Below, in pieces: positions 42,642 to 55,203 of a stretch of 64,000 nucleotides of DNA. The stretch is from Cepaea nemoralis (taxonomy: Eukaryota > Mollusca > Gastropoda > Stylommatophora > Helicidae), in the NCBI GenBank assembly GCA_014155875.1, contig JACEFZ010027056.1, positions 41,685-105,684 of the forward strand. The letters run 5' to 3'. The position numbers and the translations under genes are program-made. Numbering within the stretch: position 1 is the stretch's first letter; each line of letters begins with the position of its first letter. Under the pieces are notes generated by a model. It worked only from the letters and a program-made list of their open reading frames with translations, made no database searches and had not been told where the DNA came from.

Positions 42642-45587
42642 TTCTCCCCCCGCACAACCAATGTGGCACTTACTCTTGGAAATGTGACACATTTTGTTGT
42701 TGTTACTCTTGTTTCCTCTTTCTAACCTTGTCAGGGGATTATATGATCATAAGTATACGCTTGCGTCCCTTTTTACTCTGATCTTTTCCGAGTTTAAGTT
42801 CAAACATTGTTCTCTCTTTTTCAGTATTGAGGTTTCTCTAAAGGTTTTGTCGTGGTCTGACAAATGTTCGGGTTTGGGGGTCTATTTTGTCATACCTCGT
42901 TATTTTATTCAACCACCACTCCGTGACATTACATTCTTTTTCATACTTCTCAATCGATTGTCTGTGCATTCTCATCTCATAGTTATTGTGGCTATGCTGG
43001 TTTAAGGATTCTAAATTTGGGTTTTATGCCTCAAATAAGGCTACAACTTCCTCTTACAGCATTCTTAAATTTTCTCTCTATTCAGACGGGGTTTCCCCTC
43101 GTCTCTATTTAATGCACACTACTCGATTCTTTATGAGCACGCTATGTCAATGTTGTGGTCATGGTTCGAATATACTTCATGTATGTTATAGTCCCCCTTA
43201 CCTCATCTTATGTCGGACCATGAGTTTTTTCCCCTTTGTGAGCACACCTCGTTTACTGTTATGGAGAGTTGTTATTAATCTCTTTGGTTGGCATCACCCT
43301 GTTGGTATATTCCTTCTGGTTACAATACTCTGATGTTAATTCTATATCACTATTGCTAAGCGTCATTCGTCGGGCTATCCAGCATACGCGAAGCCAAGTT
43401 TGGTGACAATCGCGCTTTGGGATTGCCAGCCGTTGATTCTCAGCATTACAACATATTCTATTCGCCCCTATACTTACGCTCATATGTACATATCACATTA
43501 AAAACAATACAGAGTATTATAATAATAAAATTAGACTTTGGATGTCATACAGTTAATACATATACAAAAAAATATACATCATTGATGCCTTTATGCACAC
43601 ATAGGATACCGTTCTTGTCCTGTGGAAGTTATGCACACGTAATTAAATCACTCGTGTTCAATGTTCGTTTCCGTGCTGAAATGTTTGGCATGTCTTCTCT
43701 CGCATACGATTATTGACGTCTTCTGTATACCATGATATTGTTTTTCCTTCTGTATAGTGTTTAAAGACTTTTCACCAAGTTTGGCCAATTTGTAAGTTCA
43801 TTTTGTAAAATTGCTGGAATTCACACGTATAAAACACGAAATAATTTCTGGCCTTAATTCTGAGTGTGGCCATGGTGCGTCTGTCTGTGACTGTCTTTGC
43901 CATATTTTGTAGGTTGGCAACTGGTTCATTAAACTGCTCATCGGAAATGAATGTCTGTACTTGTGAAGCTGTCGTCGTTGTTCGTCGATTTCCAAAAGGT
44001 AGATTCTGTAGATACTCGTTTGAAAACAAAGTCAATATGGATATATCTTACTGTTTGATACCTGAAATCACATGTTGATTTCTTACTGTTTTGTTGAAAA
44101 AACGTTTATGTTGGTCTGTACAATGGAGTGTGCTAGTATCATAGCGCTGGAGTCGTACAGCAGACAAGGCAACTCTGGAGTTACTGGATCTAAGGATATA
44201 AAATGGGTTACGGTTAGAATTTTTTTGAAGGGTGGGGATTTTCAATTTTCATGTTTAAAATCATTTTGAATGCTATCTCCAAAACCCGCACTCGTACATG
44301 TGTGTATACATTAAAAAGTTCAAACAATAATAATACACCCTGTATAGTTTTGAAATGTAATAGTGCATGTTTGTATGCATTTCTGCAATTTGTGTATATT
44401 TTCCCAAAAAATGTAGGGTAATTGGTTGCTGATTTTTGTCAGTAATTCCACGACTGGAGATTTACATTGTTCAGCATAAGTATGTGTCTGAGTTGATTTG
44501 ACCTAGTGTTTAGCAGTGGTAACAACAAACTTTTGGGTTTAACAGCAATGATATAAGTAACAAAGTTTGCTGGCTTGTCATGAGTAATATCATCTGTGTT
44601 TCGTCATGATGATGAGTAAATAAAACTGTCTGTGAAGACATTTTTTTGTATTTACAATGAGCAGTGCAAGTATAACCATCCACTGTGTGCACTTGGTTAT
44701 GTGTGTAGTTAACAGGGAGTACATGGAGTATAGTATGTCACATAATGATTTGTGATCTTCCCTCACTGTTGTGAAATTGTTTTCTGCACCTTTCTTATTG
44801 TGATGATACACACCAGTTTCTGTTTTTTCTTGTTTTTGAGATGGTATGGTGTGGTACTTTGTTCTTTTCATCATGTTTTTGTATGATGAGTGGTGTAGTT
44901 AAGGCAGTACTTGTTGTGGTGTTTAAATTTTTGCCCTGTGCGAGTTTTGGACTCTGTGTAGTCTGTCACATTTAATACATTTCCAAATTTAAAAAATCAC
45001 AACATGGATTGTCTAATAAAGCACAAGTTACTCTGCCTGATAGGAAAGGTGATTTTATATTGGCCCATGCCATGGGATATTTCTCTACTGTCCCTGAAAC
45101 AGTTTTGCAATAGATGTACTCATCTAGGTAGTCTTTAGGATCAGCTAGGGTCTTCCGAAGACCGATAAGACAGGACCCTGTGTCGCGTTTCACAAAGTGC
45201 ATACTGTGTCATTGAAAGTAACCTTCATGGAATGTTAGTTTTTTCCCAACGACAGTCTTGAGGTGTTGTTCATTTCCTCACATTCTTGTTTAGTATTGAC
45301 CTCTTTACATAAGGAATGAGGTTGAGTGATGTTAACAACATTATTAAAATATGGTACAAAGTCTGATGGGTAAAACTCAGTTTGTTCTGACTTTGCAGTG
45401 TTTGGTCTTGTTTTTGTCTCTGTGATGTTTACTTTTGCTAAGTTCTTTGCTGAAAATGTCTGTTGTAATGTGTATGGCTGCTTTGCTTTTCTATCTGTAT
45501 TCTTTTTACACCTTCACATCAAAACGTCTGTGGCCATAAGCAAGGCAAAAATGCATTTTTTTCTATATTTCCTTTGATTTACCTTCC
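42642..45587 (-). pseudogene. Internal region of the deleted minus-strand LTR element
   Basis: Only 2.9 kb lies between the two LTR pieces, too little for gag-pol. The one recognisable domain is an aspartic protease remnant at 45202-44972. The rest (43260-44900) has short minus-strand frames without RT, RNase H or integrase motifs that I can identify. It is an internally deleted, inactive element. Confidence 0.6.
44972..45202 (-). pseudogene. Aspartic protease remnant of the Gmr1-like element
   Basis: Reads VKRDTGSCLIGLRKTLADPK, where DTG is the catalytic triad motif, followed by DYLDEYIYCKTVSGT and SPFLSGRVTCALLDNP. It aligns residue by residue with the protease at 49983-50230. The downstream hydrophobic ILG motif is replaced by DFLN, so the fold is probably damaged. 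Confidence 0.75.
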
Positions 45588-45746
45588 CCACATCACGTGG
45601 CTCTTTTCACGGGATTCTTGCCTGACCGTCCACTAGCCAAGCCGTGGCGTCTCTTACTGCCCTTTTCCTCAGTCATGCTTACACTGACTCTCGCTTACAT
45701 ACCCCGGGGCTTACACTTCCTTACACATGTCATTAAAACCATGACA
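45588..45746 (-). repeat. Truncated 5' LTR of the minus-strand element
   Basis: Corresponds to the first about 165 bp of the LTR at 42154-42641 and ends in TGACA at 45746. The remaining about 320 bp are missing, so the LTR body was deleted together with the gag region. No matching target duplication is visible between the outer flanks (tctcc and cccgg). Confidence 0.7.
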
Positions 45747-45749
45747 CCC

Positions 45750-47161
45750 GGACACTCAACATACTACAATGGAATGCCGAAGGATTTTTAACAAGAAAGC
45801 CTCCCTAACACAGCGTCTTCATAAAGATAGAATAGATGTGACATGCATTCAAGAGACACACCTCAACGCCAATCGCACATTTTCAGTCGAGGGATATCAG
45901 GCCCCACGTTTCGACCGCGAAGGACACAAAGGAGGAGTTGTAATACTTACACGAAATACAATACCTTGCAGCGACGTATCTGTGATCTCTGACAACCAAA
46001 CGGAAATTATAGGTGTTGATATAATGATAAAGGACGTGAAAATAATTTACAAACTGTATTTGCCCCGGGAGATAAGGATCTTACACTCTCAAACACGAAA
46101 ATAACTTTCACAAATTGCATTGTTGTCGGAGACTTTAATAGCCGTTCAGAAAGATGGGGATACCAGATACTGACAAAAAAAGGAGATGAAGTGGAGGACT
46201 GGGAAAAAGACTCAAAACTCCATCTACTCAACAAAGCGGATGCCACCGAGCTTCTACTCCAGAAGATGGATTACCACTTCTACTCCAGACTTAGCTTTCT
46301 GCACAGGAGACTCCTCCACAACATCGATCGCCATGGCTTGACCAATTAGCAGGTAGTGCCACAGACAAAAAAAATACTAAACAGACAAATATTGTGAAAA
46401 CATAAATACACGATTGGCAACATGAAGCAAATGGTGGAAAGTCTAAACAGAGCAATAATACAAAAGGCCACTGAGTCTATTCCAAGAGGAGCGAGGAAAA
46501 ATTACAAACCATACTGAATTTGAGGAATACAAATTTTTGGAGGACAAAGTTGAAGATGTTTGGAAGACCGCAGAAAAGAGAACAAACAACTAAAAGCGAA
46601 CGCCCTCTCCTCAAGCCATCTCAGCAAAATAAAAAAGAACAGTAAACCCAAACACAAGAAAATTGTTGGAGGAAAAAAACAGAAACCTAAAATTTTGACA
46701 GGGATGGAAAAAAACTATGGAAACTAGTGAAAGCCATGAACAATAAAGGACCAAAAAAACAAACAAATAACATTAAAAAAAAGGGGAAATGCCTTGTTTT
46801 ACAGGAAAAAAGGCTGAAAATTGCCTAATGGAACACTATGCCATGCAAACCACATTGAAAATACAGCCGAACAGAAGAAAGCATCAAAGATAAACAGATA
46901 CAATAAATAGATAGACGAGACAGCAGCAGAATATTTTATGGCACATCTAAAAATGGAAGAAATGGAAGGCAATAAATACCCAAAAAAAAGAAGACTCCCC
47001 AAAAAAAGGGATGGAATCACAAATAAAATTCTAATGGGACAGGCACAAAGGCAAAAAAAAAATTTACTAGCATCCTAAATTACAGTTTGGAAGAGGGGAA
47101 TATCCCACAGGCATGGAAGGAACTATACTAAAACCAGTCCAAAAGAAAGGAAAAGACCTTT
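45750..47161 (+). pseudogene. LINE-I3 (I superfamily), 5' half: endonuclease and linker
   Basis: Opens with an LNILQWNAEGF-type APE endonuclease motif at about 45756. It continues RIDVTCIQETHLNANRTFSV (catalytic Glu), HKGGVVILTRN and VVGDFNSRSERWGY (about 46125). The later part, 46370-47050, is full of A-run indels. The linker ends TILKPVQKKGKD just before the LTR element. Its RT half resumes at 55705. Confidence 0.8.
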
Positions 47162-47657
47162 TGTCACCGCCTCACTTTCAATATAGTAGAGGGCTGCAAC
47201 TCCACCCCGGGGGAAATACCATTGAGTCGCGCAGGACCCGAGTAATTTTAAACCTTCTCAAAAGAGCTGGTCACCAAGTCCATGATTCCGGGGACACTGA
47301 TGTGGCCCGCCTAATGCGGGGTCCACGAGGAACTCGGACAGAGTTACCGCCCGTGTCGAGTTAGGACACGCGGAGACCGGCAGAGGACAAACGGACTTGA
47401 GAGAGACAAAAATGCCTGCCTGAGAGGGACTCATAGATTTTCATAGATATACTTAGGCTAGATAGTTTTCTAGATTGTTGTATGACAACTATTGTTTATG
47501 TTTAACTATCTGTGATATGTAATATAAGAGGCGCGGGTCTGTTTACCCACTGCGCCAACTGTACACTTTATACAATAAATGTTCTATATCCTAGCGAACA
47601 GTGTATTGTTGCCTGTATGAACCCAAACCGTTATTTAGATAGAGTAAGATGATGACA
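47162..47657 (+). repeat. 5' LTR
   Basis: Begins TGTCACCGCCTCAC and ends GATGATGACA. TATAAG at 47523-47528 and AATAAA at 47574-47579 are in the expected order for promoter and polyadenylation. The 3' LTR differs at a modest number of positions, including one-base indels. Two T residues separate the left acct duplication from TGTCA. Confidence 0.88.
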
Positions 47658-48330
47658 GGCTTTTTGGGGGCTATTTTTTCCGGTTTTGGCATAGAATGTT
47701 TTTTTAAAAAACCCTTATTAAATGCCATGTAAAATTAATTATTTAATCATATCACATTGATTGTTGATAACACATTGATTTGTTTAAATCAAAGAAATTG
47801 TTAACGTTACAAGTTTACATAAAACTAGTAGCTATCTAGCGATAAAATAGAAGTAATCTGAGTCCCCCGGCAATGTCTCACCATTGCCTCCACAGTGCCT
47901 CATTATTTTGATTCTGTAAACAATTTTTTTTGACATATTACTATTTTGACATTTTTTTTTTTTTGTGACAGTGACTAATGATTTCTCGCTCCACGAGCAG
48001 ATTTTTTCCGCAACAATTTCCGCGTCCAACCTATAAAACCCTTTTCCAACAGTGACGAGTGTACAAGCCCACATCGAGGAGCTCTTGAATTAAAAGCTAA
48101 GTTTCACCTCATACTCATTGTACTTCTAAGCTGTACTTCTCATGTTTCATCAATGTATTATTTTGTATCATATTGATTTCTTTGCATATTCATGACCTTG
48201 TCACCAACAAACCTTGCATTTTGATTTACACATTAATAATTGGGGGTTTTCCCAAAATTTTCGACCACAAAAACATTTTTTTCTAAGGGATTTAACTCTA
48301 TAAACTTAACAAAAAAAGTAAAAAAACAAA
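47658..48330 (+). other. Untranslated leader of the Gmr1-like element
   Basis: AT-rich, with no coding motif. A primer-binding site complementary to a tRNA 3' end would be expected right after 47657, but the sequence ggctttttgggggc does not give me an unambiguous match. Confidence 0.5.
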
Positions 48331-49860
48331 ATGTCTAGTTTAGATAAATGCATTGAGCAAGGAATAAAGTTAGGTTATAAAGAAGAGAAACTGTCAGAAT
48401 GGGCACAGAAAACGCACGCAAAAAAATTTTGCCCGTGAAGAAAGAGCGATAGAACGAGAAGAAAGGAAACTGCAAAGGAAGCCGAAAAAAAGAAATTGCA
48501 AATGAAAGCAGATGAAAAGAAATTGCAAAGGGAAAGTCGAAAAAAAGAAATTGCAAATGCAAGCAGATGAAAAGAAATTGCAAATGGAAGCCGAAGAAAA
48601 GAAATTACAAATGCAAGCAGATGAAAAGAAATTACAGTGGGGGCCGAAAAAAAAAAATTGCAAATGGAGGCCGAAGAAAAGAAAATGCTAATTGCAGCAG
48701 AAAAAAAAAAAAAATGAAATTTGGGCAAATTGAAGAAAAGAAAATACAATTGCAGGCTCAGGAGAAACAGATGGACTTGAGGCCGCCGCCAAACGGGCCC
48801 CAATTAAATGCCGAGACACAGTTTAAAACTAAAACAGATGGAAATGGAGTCCAACACAGAAATATCAATAAATAAGTTAAGAAGCAAAGAAAAGAACAAA
48901 AATATAATAAATATAAAGGTCTCGTGAAGGCTTTCTGTTCAGGAGATTCCATCTCCGCCTACTTAGAAAATTTTGAGTGTCTCATGTCTCATCATAAAAT
49001 CATTAAATCAGATTGGGCATTTATCCTAATGAGAAACTTAGCTCTTGAACCACTAAAAGTAATAGAAAACAATACCACAGGAAATGCGAAAAGACTATGA
49101 GTACCAAAAACAACGCATTCTCCAACATTTTTCTTTAGACACTGCAGGTTACCAACAACAATTTCCCAAATTATCTCCACAACCAAACCAAACCTTTAAG
49201 ATTATGTCAGTACAGTCCAAGACATATGCACAAAATGGATTAACTCGGCTAAAACCAACAATAGCCATGATAAACTTAAGGAGCTTATCATAATAGAAAA
49301 ATAGTTAGCACCATCCCCAAAACCTTTTGCCAAGTTTTTAAAAACAAATGGACTGTAAGAGCATTCAGGAAATAGAGGCAAAGGGGAATGCATTTTTCAC
49401 AGCAAATAGGGATATTTTTCAGCTTAACATAAGTCACAATGATACAGCAGCTGCAGTAGTGAACCCCAAATACTCCAAACAACAGAGAGTAGATTTAAAC
49501 CACGATCCAATGTCGGTAAACTAGTAAAATGCCAATATTGCAATTTTCATCTCGACAGTTACGGGATGTGCGACAAAGCCCCCAAACCCTACCCTCAACC
49601 CTTAAAAAGATGGTGGAGAAGCAAACAGCTAAACGCATGGCTTACCACAGAGCAATTAAATGTTATTTCTGCAATAGCTGGGGTCACTATAATAAGAATT
49701 GTGAAGGCCGAAAGTTATTGAAACAGGCCAATGCTGCATTAGTAGAAACGTCGTCTGACGAAGAGCTTGAGTCACTGAATGAATGTGACAATCAACACGA
49801 CAATGAAAGCGAGTTTGGGGAATGCTGTACACATCATAAACCCATAACAGACAGTAAGTG
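48331..49860 (+). pseudogene. gag of the Gmr1-like element
   Basis: Starts MSSLDKCIEQGIKLGYKEEK at 48331 and shifts frame near 48430. Next comes a repetitive coiled-coil-like stretch of KKLQMQADE / KKLQMEAEE units (48440-48700), encoded by a roughly 30-bp tandem repeat. The capsid region lies around 48870-49520, in pieces. The nucleocapsid has an intact C-x2-C-x4-H-x4-C knuckle, CYFCNSWGHYNKNC, at 49661-49702. An acidic tail ends at 49861. Gag would assemble particles and bind genomic RNA. Confidence 0.75.
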
Positions 49861-49982
49861 AAAAACTGTACGAAGTTCCAACTTGACAAAACACTACATT
49901 GTGGACACACGATCCCTATTTCAAATGAAACAGCTAACGCTGCTTTGTCATCTACGGGCAAGTTTTTTTTTTTTTACAGGGT

Positions 49983-50801
49983 TTGTTTAACAACAAAAAG
50001 TGCACGTTAATTCGTGATTCCGGCGCAACGCTCTGTGGGGTTAAGAAAACTTTAATAGACGCTAAAGACTACACAGACAAACATGTGACGTGTCGCACAT
50101 TCTCAGGTACGAAAAGAAAATCCCCCCTTGCTTTGGTCGAAATTCAAACACCGTTCATATCTGGGCAAGTATTGTGTGCTATCCTTAAAAATCCAGTCGC
50201 GGATATTATACTTGGAAATTTTACCCAACATACATCCATGCTCAAAAAAAGAGATAAAAAAGTGGGAGCAAAAACACGGTATCCACCACAAAAACAGCGA
50301 CGAAAAAAGAGAAAAAACCATTCTTGCTTGTCTCAAGCTGCCAAAATACCAAGGGAGACAACCACTGAGGTAATTCAGAAAAAATTTACCGAGGTGTACA
50401 ATGCAGGGGCGGTCGAATCTAGAAACGATACGACCGAATTAAAACCTCAAATTGAGGATGCTACCAAACTACCAAGTACCGAACCTGTAAATGTGCAACA
50501 AAACACAAAACACACAAACGCAATAACACGACAGACAACCCACAAAACCAACACCGACCAACTGCAGGAATCATTAGAAATAGTAGCGCCAAACTCAACT
50601 AACATCACTTTTGGTAATGAACAGAAAGCAGATACAACACTTGCACCATACTTTAAATTAGTAGGACTTAAAAAAAAAGTCACTAAGAACGCATCGTGGA
50701 CATTTAGGCTACAGAACAACATCTTAACGAGTTTTTACACAACAAACCAGACCACGACACAGCAAGTAGTGTTACCACAACACATCGAGACAAAGTGCTA
50801 A
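49983..50801 (+). pseudogene. Protease and linker of the Gmr1-like pol
   Basis: Open for 272 codons. The aspartic protease reads LIRDSGATLCGVKKTL, with DSGA as active site, and ADIILGNF as the second conserved motif. A long Lys/Thr/Asn-rich linker follows. The frame stops at 50801, and the next domain continues in another frame after one small shift. The protease would cleave Gag-Pol. Confidence 0.8.
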
Positions 50802-51770
50802 AATTAGCCCATGACTCCCCTTTTGGAGGTCATATGGGGTATGAAAAGACCAGGGCTAGAGTCCTCCCCCAAATTTTTATTGGCCAAAGTTTTGCCAAGA
50901 TATATAAAACCTTCTGTAGATCTTGTGATATATGTCTGAGACTGGTGAAAAAGGGAAAAAACCCTACAGAAAGAAGTCCAATCAACGAAAACTGCCTCGA
51001 GGCCTTTCCAAATCGTGGCAGTTGACCTAGTAGGTCCGTTGAATCACATATCGAAAAAGGGGAATAGGTACATTTTTACTCTTGTCGATTTATGTACAAG
51101 ATGGCCCGAAATGCTGCCATTAAGATCTATCTCCTCTAAGGATGTGACGGACATATTACAAAATATTTTCTCCCTTTTGGCTTTCCGGAGAAAATCATTT
51201 CTGATAGAGGTACCCAGTTCATATCTAATGCCACCCAATCAGTAAATAAGGTTTCTAGGCATCAAGCAGTGTTTCACCAGTCCCTATCGACCGGCCGCAA
51301 ATGGTATCTGCGAAAAGCTTAATGGGGACCTGAAACATATGCTATCTAAAGTGACAGCTGAAAATCCCGCCGATTGGGACATACTTCTCCCAACGGTGCT
51401 GTTCGCATACAGAGAAGTCCCTCAATCAAGTACAGGGTTCTCTCCCTTCGAATTGATGTATGGAGCGAACCCAAGAGGGCCTCTCACCATTTATAAGAGA
51501 TCATATCACAACCTGTAGATAGCCAACTTCCCATTTCCACCTATGATTTGGTCACTGATACCAGAGACAAAATCATACGTTCTTGTATATTGGCCAGAAC
51601 ATCACTACAGGGGAAAGGTTTTAAAAACAGGCAGTACGCCAATAGAGGTGCAAAAACAATTGTCCTACATCCAGGTCAGGATATTTTACTCCTACTACCT
51701 GACAAAAGAGATTTACTGTCAACCTCTTGGGAGGGACCTTTTTTAAAATCATTAGAAGAATTTCAGAAGT
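50780..51770 (+). pseudogene. Integrase of the Gmr1-like element (upstream of RT)
   Basis: The HHCC zinc-binding domain reads HDSPFGGHMGYEKT, then CRSCDICLR. The catalytic core holds all three acidic residues in order: VAVDLVGPL (about 51015), SDRGTQF (about 51200, another frame) and GICEKLNGDL (about 51305). A GPF module, WEGPF at about 51729, follows LHPGQDILLLLPDKRDL. At least three frameshifts. It would insert the cDNA into the host chromosome. Its position before RT is the key anomaly. Confidence 0.85.
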
Positions 51771-52250
51771 AGATTACGAAAACTCTTTAAATGGAAAGTT
51801 AAAAATTTTTCCATGTAAATATGGTTTAAAACCCTACTATTCTAGACAGGACAATGAGACAAATGAACAGACGCGACGAACTGATGACGGAGACGAAACG
51901 ACAATTTCCCAACGAAATGACACCTCGACAAACGAAGCATCGTTTAAAGACACACTCTTACGACGACGAAAACGACGAAGACATTGGACATTACCGACAA
52001 TCTGTGATATCGACAATGACGACAAATTTGACGACATATTGACGATCGATCTCGACGACGACGACAATGACATTGAAGACAATTTACAAACTGTAGCATC
52101 TGTGATAAATCAGACAAACATGGACAATACTGAAATCCCTGTGCCAATTATGACTGACGACGGAAGTATAAAGGACATACATATCTCTGACACTTTGACA
52201 CAACAACAGCGACAGGACATTTTTTTACGCTCCTAGACGACTATAAGACG
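51771..52250 (+). pseudogene. Spacer rich in Asp between integrase and RT
   Basis: Frame 51727-52236 continues from the GPF module into a long acidic stretch (DDDDNDIEDN and neighbours) with a basic patch, LLRRRKRRRHW. It resembles the low-complexity C-terminal tail of an integrase. No fold recognised. Confidence 0.6.
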
Positions 52251-53170
52251 ATCTTTTCCAACAAACCTGGACGCACTGATAGAATAACGCATTCAATTGT
52301 GCTAACTGATCTGAGACCGGTCAAAAGTAGACCATATTCTATTCCTCTCCATTACAGATCTAATTTAGATAAAGAAATTTTTTTGAATTAGAGAGGAATG
52401 GCATTATTCAAAATCTATGTCTCAATATTCTTCACCGATTGTCTTTGAAAAAGAAAGACCAGACAATCCGCTTGTGCATCGACTATAGAATATTAACTAC
52501 CAGAACAACAACGGATGCAGAGCCTATGAACAGTTGTGAAGATCTTATTTTTGATATGGCTCAATCATCCTTATTTTTTAAGACAGATTTAGCAAAAGGG
52601 TTTGGCAAGTTCCACTACACCCCTTTTTGTAGACATATAACAGCACTCGCAACACCTCTCGGTTTATACGAATGGCTATATCTTCCTTTTGGCCTGAAGA
52701 ACGCACCGGGCCCCATTTGTGAGACTAACAAGATTGTTATTACACGGAATTAATGATGTAGTTGCTTATATTGATGAATATGCGTCCATTCTTCTGATAT
52801 GACTTCTCACTTTCTCACCCTAAAACAAGTCTTCAACCAAAAAACTCTCTTTTTTGGACTTACTATCAAACCTTCCAAGGGTTTAAATAGGCTATACACA
52901 AATAAATTCCTTGGTCATAGAATTTTTGAAGGAAAATTGTTGACTGATGATAAAATTGTTTCCAAGATCCTTAACCTAGAAGTGCCTACCACAAAGAAGC
53001 AGATTAGAAGTTTACTAGGTCTGATTAACTATTATTCTAAATTCATTCCACATTGGGCGAAAATCACCTCAGTCTTTTCTGATATGTTAACTAAAGATCA
53101 TCCATCAAAAATTTGTAAAAGTACCAGCTTAGATAATGCAATGTGTAGGTTGAAACATATTTTTTTTTAA
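52251..53170 (+). pseudogene. Reverse transcriptase of the Gmr1-like element
   Basis: Begins LDDYKTIFSNKPGRTDRI and PVKSRPYSIPLHYR, the N-terminal gypsy RT motifs. Then RLCIDYRILTTRT, FFKTDLAKGF (motif A Asp), LPFGLKNAPG and the catalytic YIDD region at about 52767-52778. There one base is missing right after the Asp codons, so the frame is lost. The thumb has FLGHRIFEGKLL and SLLGLINYYSKFIPH. Sequence type is clearly Ty3/gypsy. Confidence 0.85.
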
Positions 53171-53592
53171 TCCACCAGTCTTACGATTACCCAACATAAA
53201 TTTACCCTTTATTTTGACCACAGATGCGAGCGCTATCGCAATAGGAGGATGTTTAATGCAAGGGAAATGGATGGCGTACGACACCCGATTCTCTACGTGA
53301 GCCGCAAACTAAAGAAGGGTGAGACTCGTTATGCCACAGTAGAATTGGAGTGTTTGAGCCTATTGTTCTGTATATTGAGATTATCTAAGTTCCTCTTTGG
53401 GGAAACCACTTTGTGGTCCTCACAGACAGTTCGCCGTTATTAGTCCTTAACCATGGGGCGCCCCCAAAAAAAACAGGTTCAAAATGGTGTCTTCTACTTC
53501 AGGGCTTTGACTTCGAAATTCGCCATATCAAGGGCACCGATAACATAGTGGCTGACCTTTTATCACGGGAGACTAATGCGCCAGTAGAATGA
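53171..53592 (+). pseudogene. RNase H of the Gmr1-like element
   Basis: Frames combine ILTTDASAIAIGGCLMQ (first Asp), RYATVELECLSLLF (Glu), VVLTDSSPLLVLNHG (Asp) and IKGTDNIVADLLSRE (last Asp) before a stop at about 53590. Removes RNA from the RNA/DNA hybrid during replication. It is the last pol domain, whereas gypsy elements normally have integrase here. Confidence 0.8.
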
Positions 53593-55203
53593 CTCTTATC
53601 ACATTGGCCAGTAGCCACACTATAAAATGTGATACTTTTAGTCCGTTACATATAACTAGAGTACTCTCAGTGATTTTGGTGAATTACGACACCTATAAAC
53701 ATACGTGAAGAGCTATATTGTAAGAACTATACCATCAAATGCCTAAGCTCTAGAACGATTTCAGCAAGAAACATTAACTGTGTGTTCATTTTTTAACCAA
53801 TTATATCAACCCGTGAACTATCTCTGAACAATGTTATATTTTTATACGGGGCAGTGAGAGCAATCCATACTTGCTGTTGCTACAAAACTTTGCAAACAGC
53901 CGAAACAGAACAACATCGACGACAACACTCAAGAGACACCCCCTACTAACTTTAACATTCATGGCATAACACACGAACGAAGGGACGTCAACGCGCACAT
54001 CATCGTTGGAGTTATGTAATTAATTAGTTTACTATTAAATATGTATTATATTTCCATTAATGATGTATATAAATTGTGTTAACCTGTAACTTGTACATAT
54101 TCTACTTTAATATTACAGACGGTACCATTCATAGGGTAAATAACCGTCCTAGACAAGTGTCTCTAGTTAAATTATAACCTATTTTTCATTCATCGTACAA
54201 AAAATACGTATTTTCTTAAAGGGCAAATATCGCCTAGCCCATTTTTTCTAAGGGGAATAACGCTTACCTCAACTTTAAGTATATATTTTAGCCAATTACT
54301 ATTTTGAATGACAGATGAGTGAATGACTGCGTGAAAGGATTAAATGAGAGAACGATACACTTGGCGGACAAATTGTACGCAAAACGTATTCATTGTAATT
54401 TGTCTGCGTCTTCCATGTAAAAGTGCATGACTTGTCTAATTTGTCAATACATGTGTAGAACTTAGTTTAGTACTGAGTTTAATTTAGTAATTATTGTAAT
54501 ATACTTAGTTTAGCAGTTAGGATACATCTAAGCACCACTACTTGGAATGCCTAGTCAGGTATTGCACACAGTGCAGTATTACATGATTGAGGTTTATCCC
54601 AAATCGTGACGCTTGGAATTACACCACACATTCAGCACGCACGTTACACAAACCTCAAAACTCAACACGATCAATTTAAAATACAGTCACTTTATTAGAA
54701 ACATCATCTTATTTTGTTAAAACACTAACAAGCCAAAAAGGACACATGTAGTCTGAGGGGGATAAAAGAACAAGGTAACTACATATTTAGCATTATATAA
54801 CATACGGGAGTAAAAGTGTATAGAAATACACACACAGATCAAGATTTGAAGGTGTACTTATTTAGCCAAGACTTCGGTCTTGTTAACCCTCTTTTATATA
54901 GGGGTTATTTGTCTGGGTACCATTTCGGGTACTATGAGAAGGGCGAGTTGTAAATACAACTACTAAAACGCTACGTAACTTCGGTCTGATAAGCATATTT
55001 AAGCACACGAGAGACAGAGGGATCTCTGCACCAAATGAGAGAAGTGTTTTTATGGTAGATTACATGAGTTTTTAGTGCTAGTAGGTAGGTTACCAGGTTA
55101 CTATCCACCAAACTACAAACACCAACTTTATGTGATTCGGTGACAGAATTAGAACGCATCTAATTACCCAACAACAAATCATATCAGGGGGGGGGGGGAT
55201 CCC
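53593..55203 (+). other. 3' untranslated region with polypurine tract
   Basis: About 1.6 kb without coding motifs, unusually long for a gypsy 3' UTR. It ends in 12 consecutive G residues at 55187-55198, followed by atcccc, the likely polypurine tract. No env or integrase motif was found in it on either strand. Confidence 0.65.

Noticed and set aside
43259..44269. Host exons in the stretch between LTR pieces
   Set aside because: Frames are short and on both strands, without splice-site-bounded conserved domains, inside an LTR element.
48335..48803. Minus-strand Phe/Leu-rich frames in the Gag region
   Set aside because: They are the antisense of the Lys/Glu/Gln-rich Gag coiled coil.
53593..55186. 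An env gene in the long 3' region of the Gmr1-like element
   Set aside because: Only one short frame, no signal peptide, no transmembrane segment or cleavage motif visible.
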